Under the pieces are notes generated by a model, which was not told where the DNA came from, ran no database searches, and saw nothing but the letters and a program-made list of their open reading frames with translations. A DNA stretch of 13,485 bases. It comes from Candidatus Poseidoniaceae archaeon (lineage in GTDB: Archaea > Thermoplasmatota > Poseidoniia > Poseidoniales > Poseidoniaceae). The DNA lies in the NCBI GenBank assembly GCA_022451835.1, contig JAKUNX010000038.1, positions 1 to 13,485 on the forward strand, read 5' to 3'. Below, piece after piece: positions 13,258 through 13,485 of this stretch; position 1 is the stretch's first letter, and the number at the start of each line of letters is the position of its first letter. A program made the position numbers and the translations under genes.

Positions 13258-13371
13258 TTACCAAAGAGGATAAGCAAACATTGCTACACCAAGTAGAATT
13301 ATTGACAAAGCATAGACAAAATAATACGCGCCTTGTGGCGGATCTGAATAATTACCGTCACTCTCTTCCAT
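13258..13371 (-). CDS. Small single-helix membrane protein (37 residues)
   Basis: This short frame encodes a polar start MEESDGNYSDPPQGAYYF, then one hydrophobic helix ending in AYPLW and a TAA. Such a clean layout, acidic outside or inside segment plus one membrane helix, resembles small accessory subunits of membrane complexes. The ATG at 13371 has GGAAGG about ten bases upstream; an in-frame ATG at 13410 would add 13 residues (beginning MLKCGL) but lacks a Shine-Dalgarno site. The frame is in fact open to the window edge, so a longer protein is possible, though its upstream sequence is Ser/Asn-rich and overlaps a better candidate in another frame. It lies between the truncated gene at the edge and asnB on the same strand. 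Its function is unknown. Confidence 0.5.
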   Translation of the reverse strand: MEESDGNYSDPPQGAYYFVYALSIILLGVAMFAYPLW

Positions 13372-13418
13372 GCTGCTCAAACCTTCCTGTACTAAACCGC
13401 ATTTTAACATATTGAATA

Positions 13419-13485
13419 CTACATTACATTCAGAAATGGTTCTAGAGTTACTACTGCTGCCAATGGGATTAGTAACATCGTCGCG
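13419..13485 (-). CDS. Partial C-terminal end of a membrane protein gene
   Basis: One minus-strand frame entering from the right edge reads a hydrophobic stretch of 21 residues ending LLIPLAAVVTLEPFLNVM and then TAG. Its composition looks like the last membrane helix of a larger protein, whose body lies outside the window. Too little is present to name it. The competing frame, continuous with the small single-helix gene, reads Ser/Asn-rich residues here and looks less like protein. Confidence 0.35.
   Translation of the reverse strand, partial: ATMLLIPLAAVVTLEPFLNVM

Noticed and set aside
1..13485. tRNA, rRNA, CRISPR arrays, insertion sequences or phage genes
   Set aside because: None was found by reading both strands: no repeat-spacer pattern, no transposase-like product and no tRNA-like cloverleaf in the short intergenic gaps.

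Overview
The window is AT-rich and compactly coded. It looks like a piece of an uncultivated marine archaeon, most plausibly of the Marine Group II/III lineage (Poseidoniia, Thermoplasmatota). The evidence is a partial protein resembling archaeal RNase P subunit Rnp2/Pop5, a divergent FtsZ-family protein, TATA-like boxes close to start codons without Shine-Dalgarno sites, many ATGA/GTGA gene overlaps, and a b6-type Rieske/cytochrome b operon. The lineage is inferred from this style and has not been tested by any search.

Layout. (1) 1-147, minus: truncated Rnp2/Pop5-like gene. (2) 228-1601, plus: unrecognised polytopic membrane protein with an acidic tail; its stop codon overlaps that of the next gene. 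(3) 2867-1598, minus: small TPR protein followed by an FtsZ-like GTPase. (4) 3029-8853, plus: a five-gene quinol-oxidising operon. It holds a membrane-anchored Reeler/choice-of-anchor-V-like protein with a CxCH motif, a two-helix small membrane protein, a Tat-type Rieske protein, a cytochrome b6-type subunit with the cysteine that carries heme ci, and a 937-residue fusion. The fusion joins a subunit-IV-like cytochrome b half to a large external domain and then to an HdrD/GlpC-type iron-sulfur module (two 4Fe-4S motifs plus two CCG domains). (5) 13207-8854, minus: a probable five-gene operon of asparagine-synthetase-like amidotransferase, type-3 glutamate-cysteine ligase, polytopic membrane protein, 2x[4Fe-4S] ferredoxin and small membrane protein. 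It converges on operon 4 with no gap. (6) 13258-13485, minus: a 37-residue single-helix protein and the end of a further gene.

The central observation is the single-gene link between a cytochrome b half and a heterodisulfide-reductase-like module. Helix counting places the CCG module in the cytoplasm and the Qo motif outside. Operon 5, end to end with this, encodes gamma-glutamylcysteine synthesis and a ferredoxin. A testable model is that this Rieske/b complex exchanges electrons between quinone and a cytoplasmic donor or thiol/disulfide couple as well as performing ordinary quinol oxidation. No cytochrome c1 and no CxxCH motif was seen in the recognised proteins, so the acceptor of the Rieske protein is probably something else, such as a copper protein encoded elsewhere.
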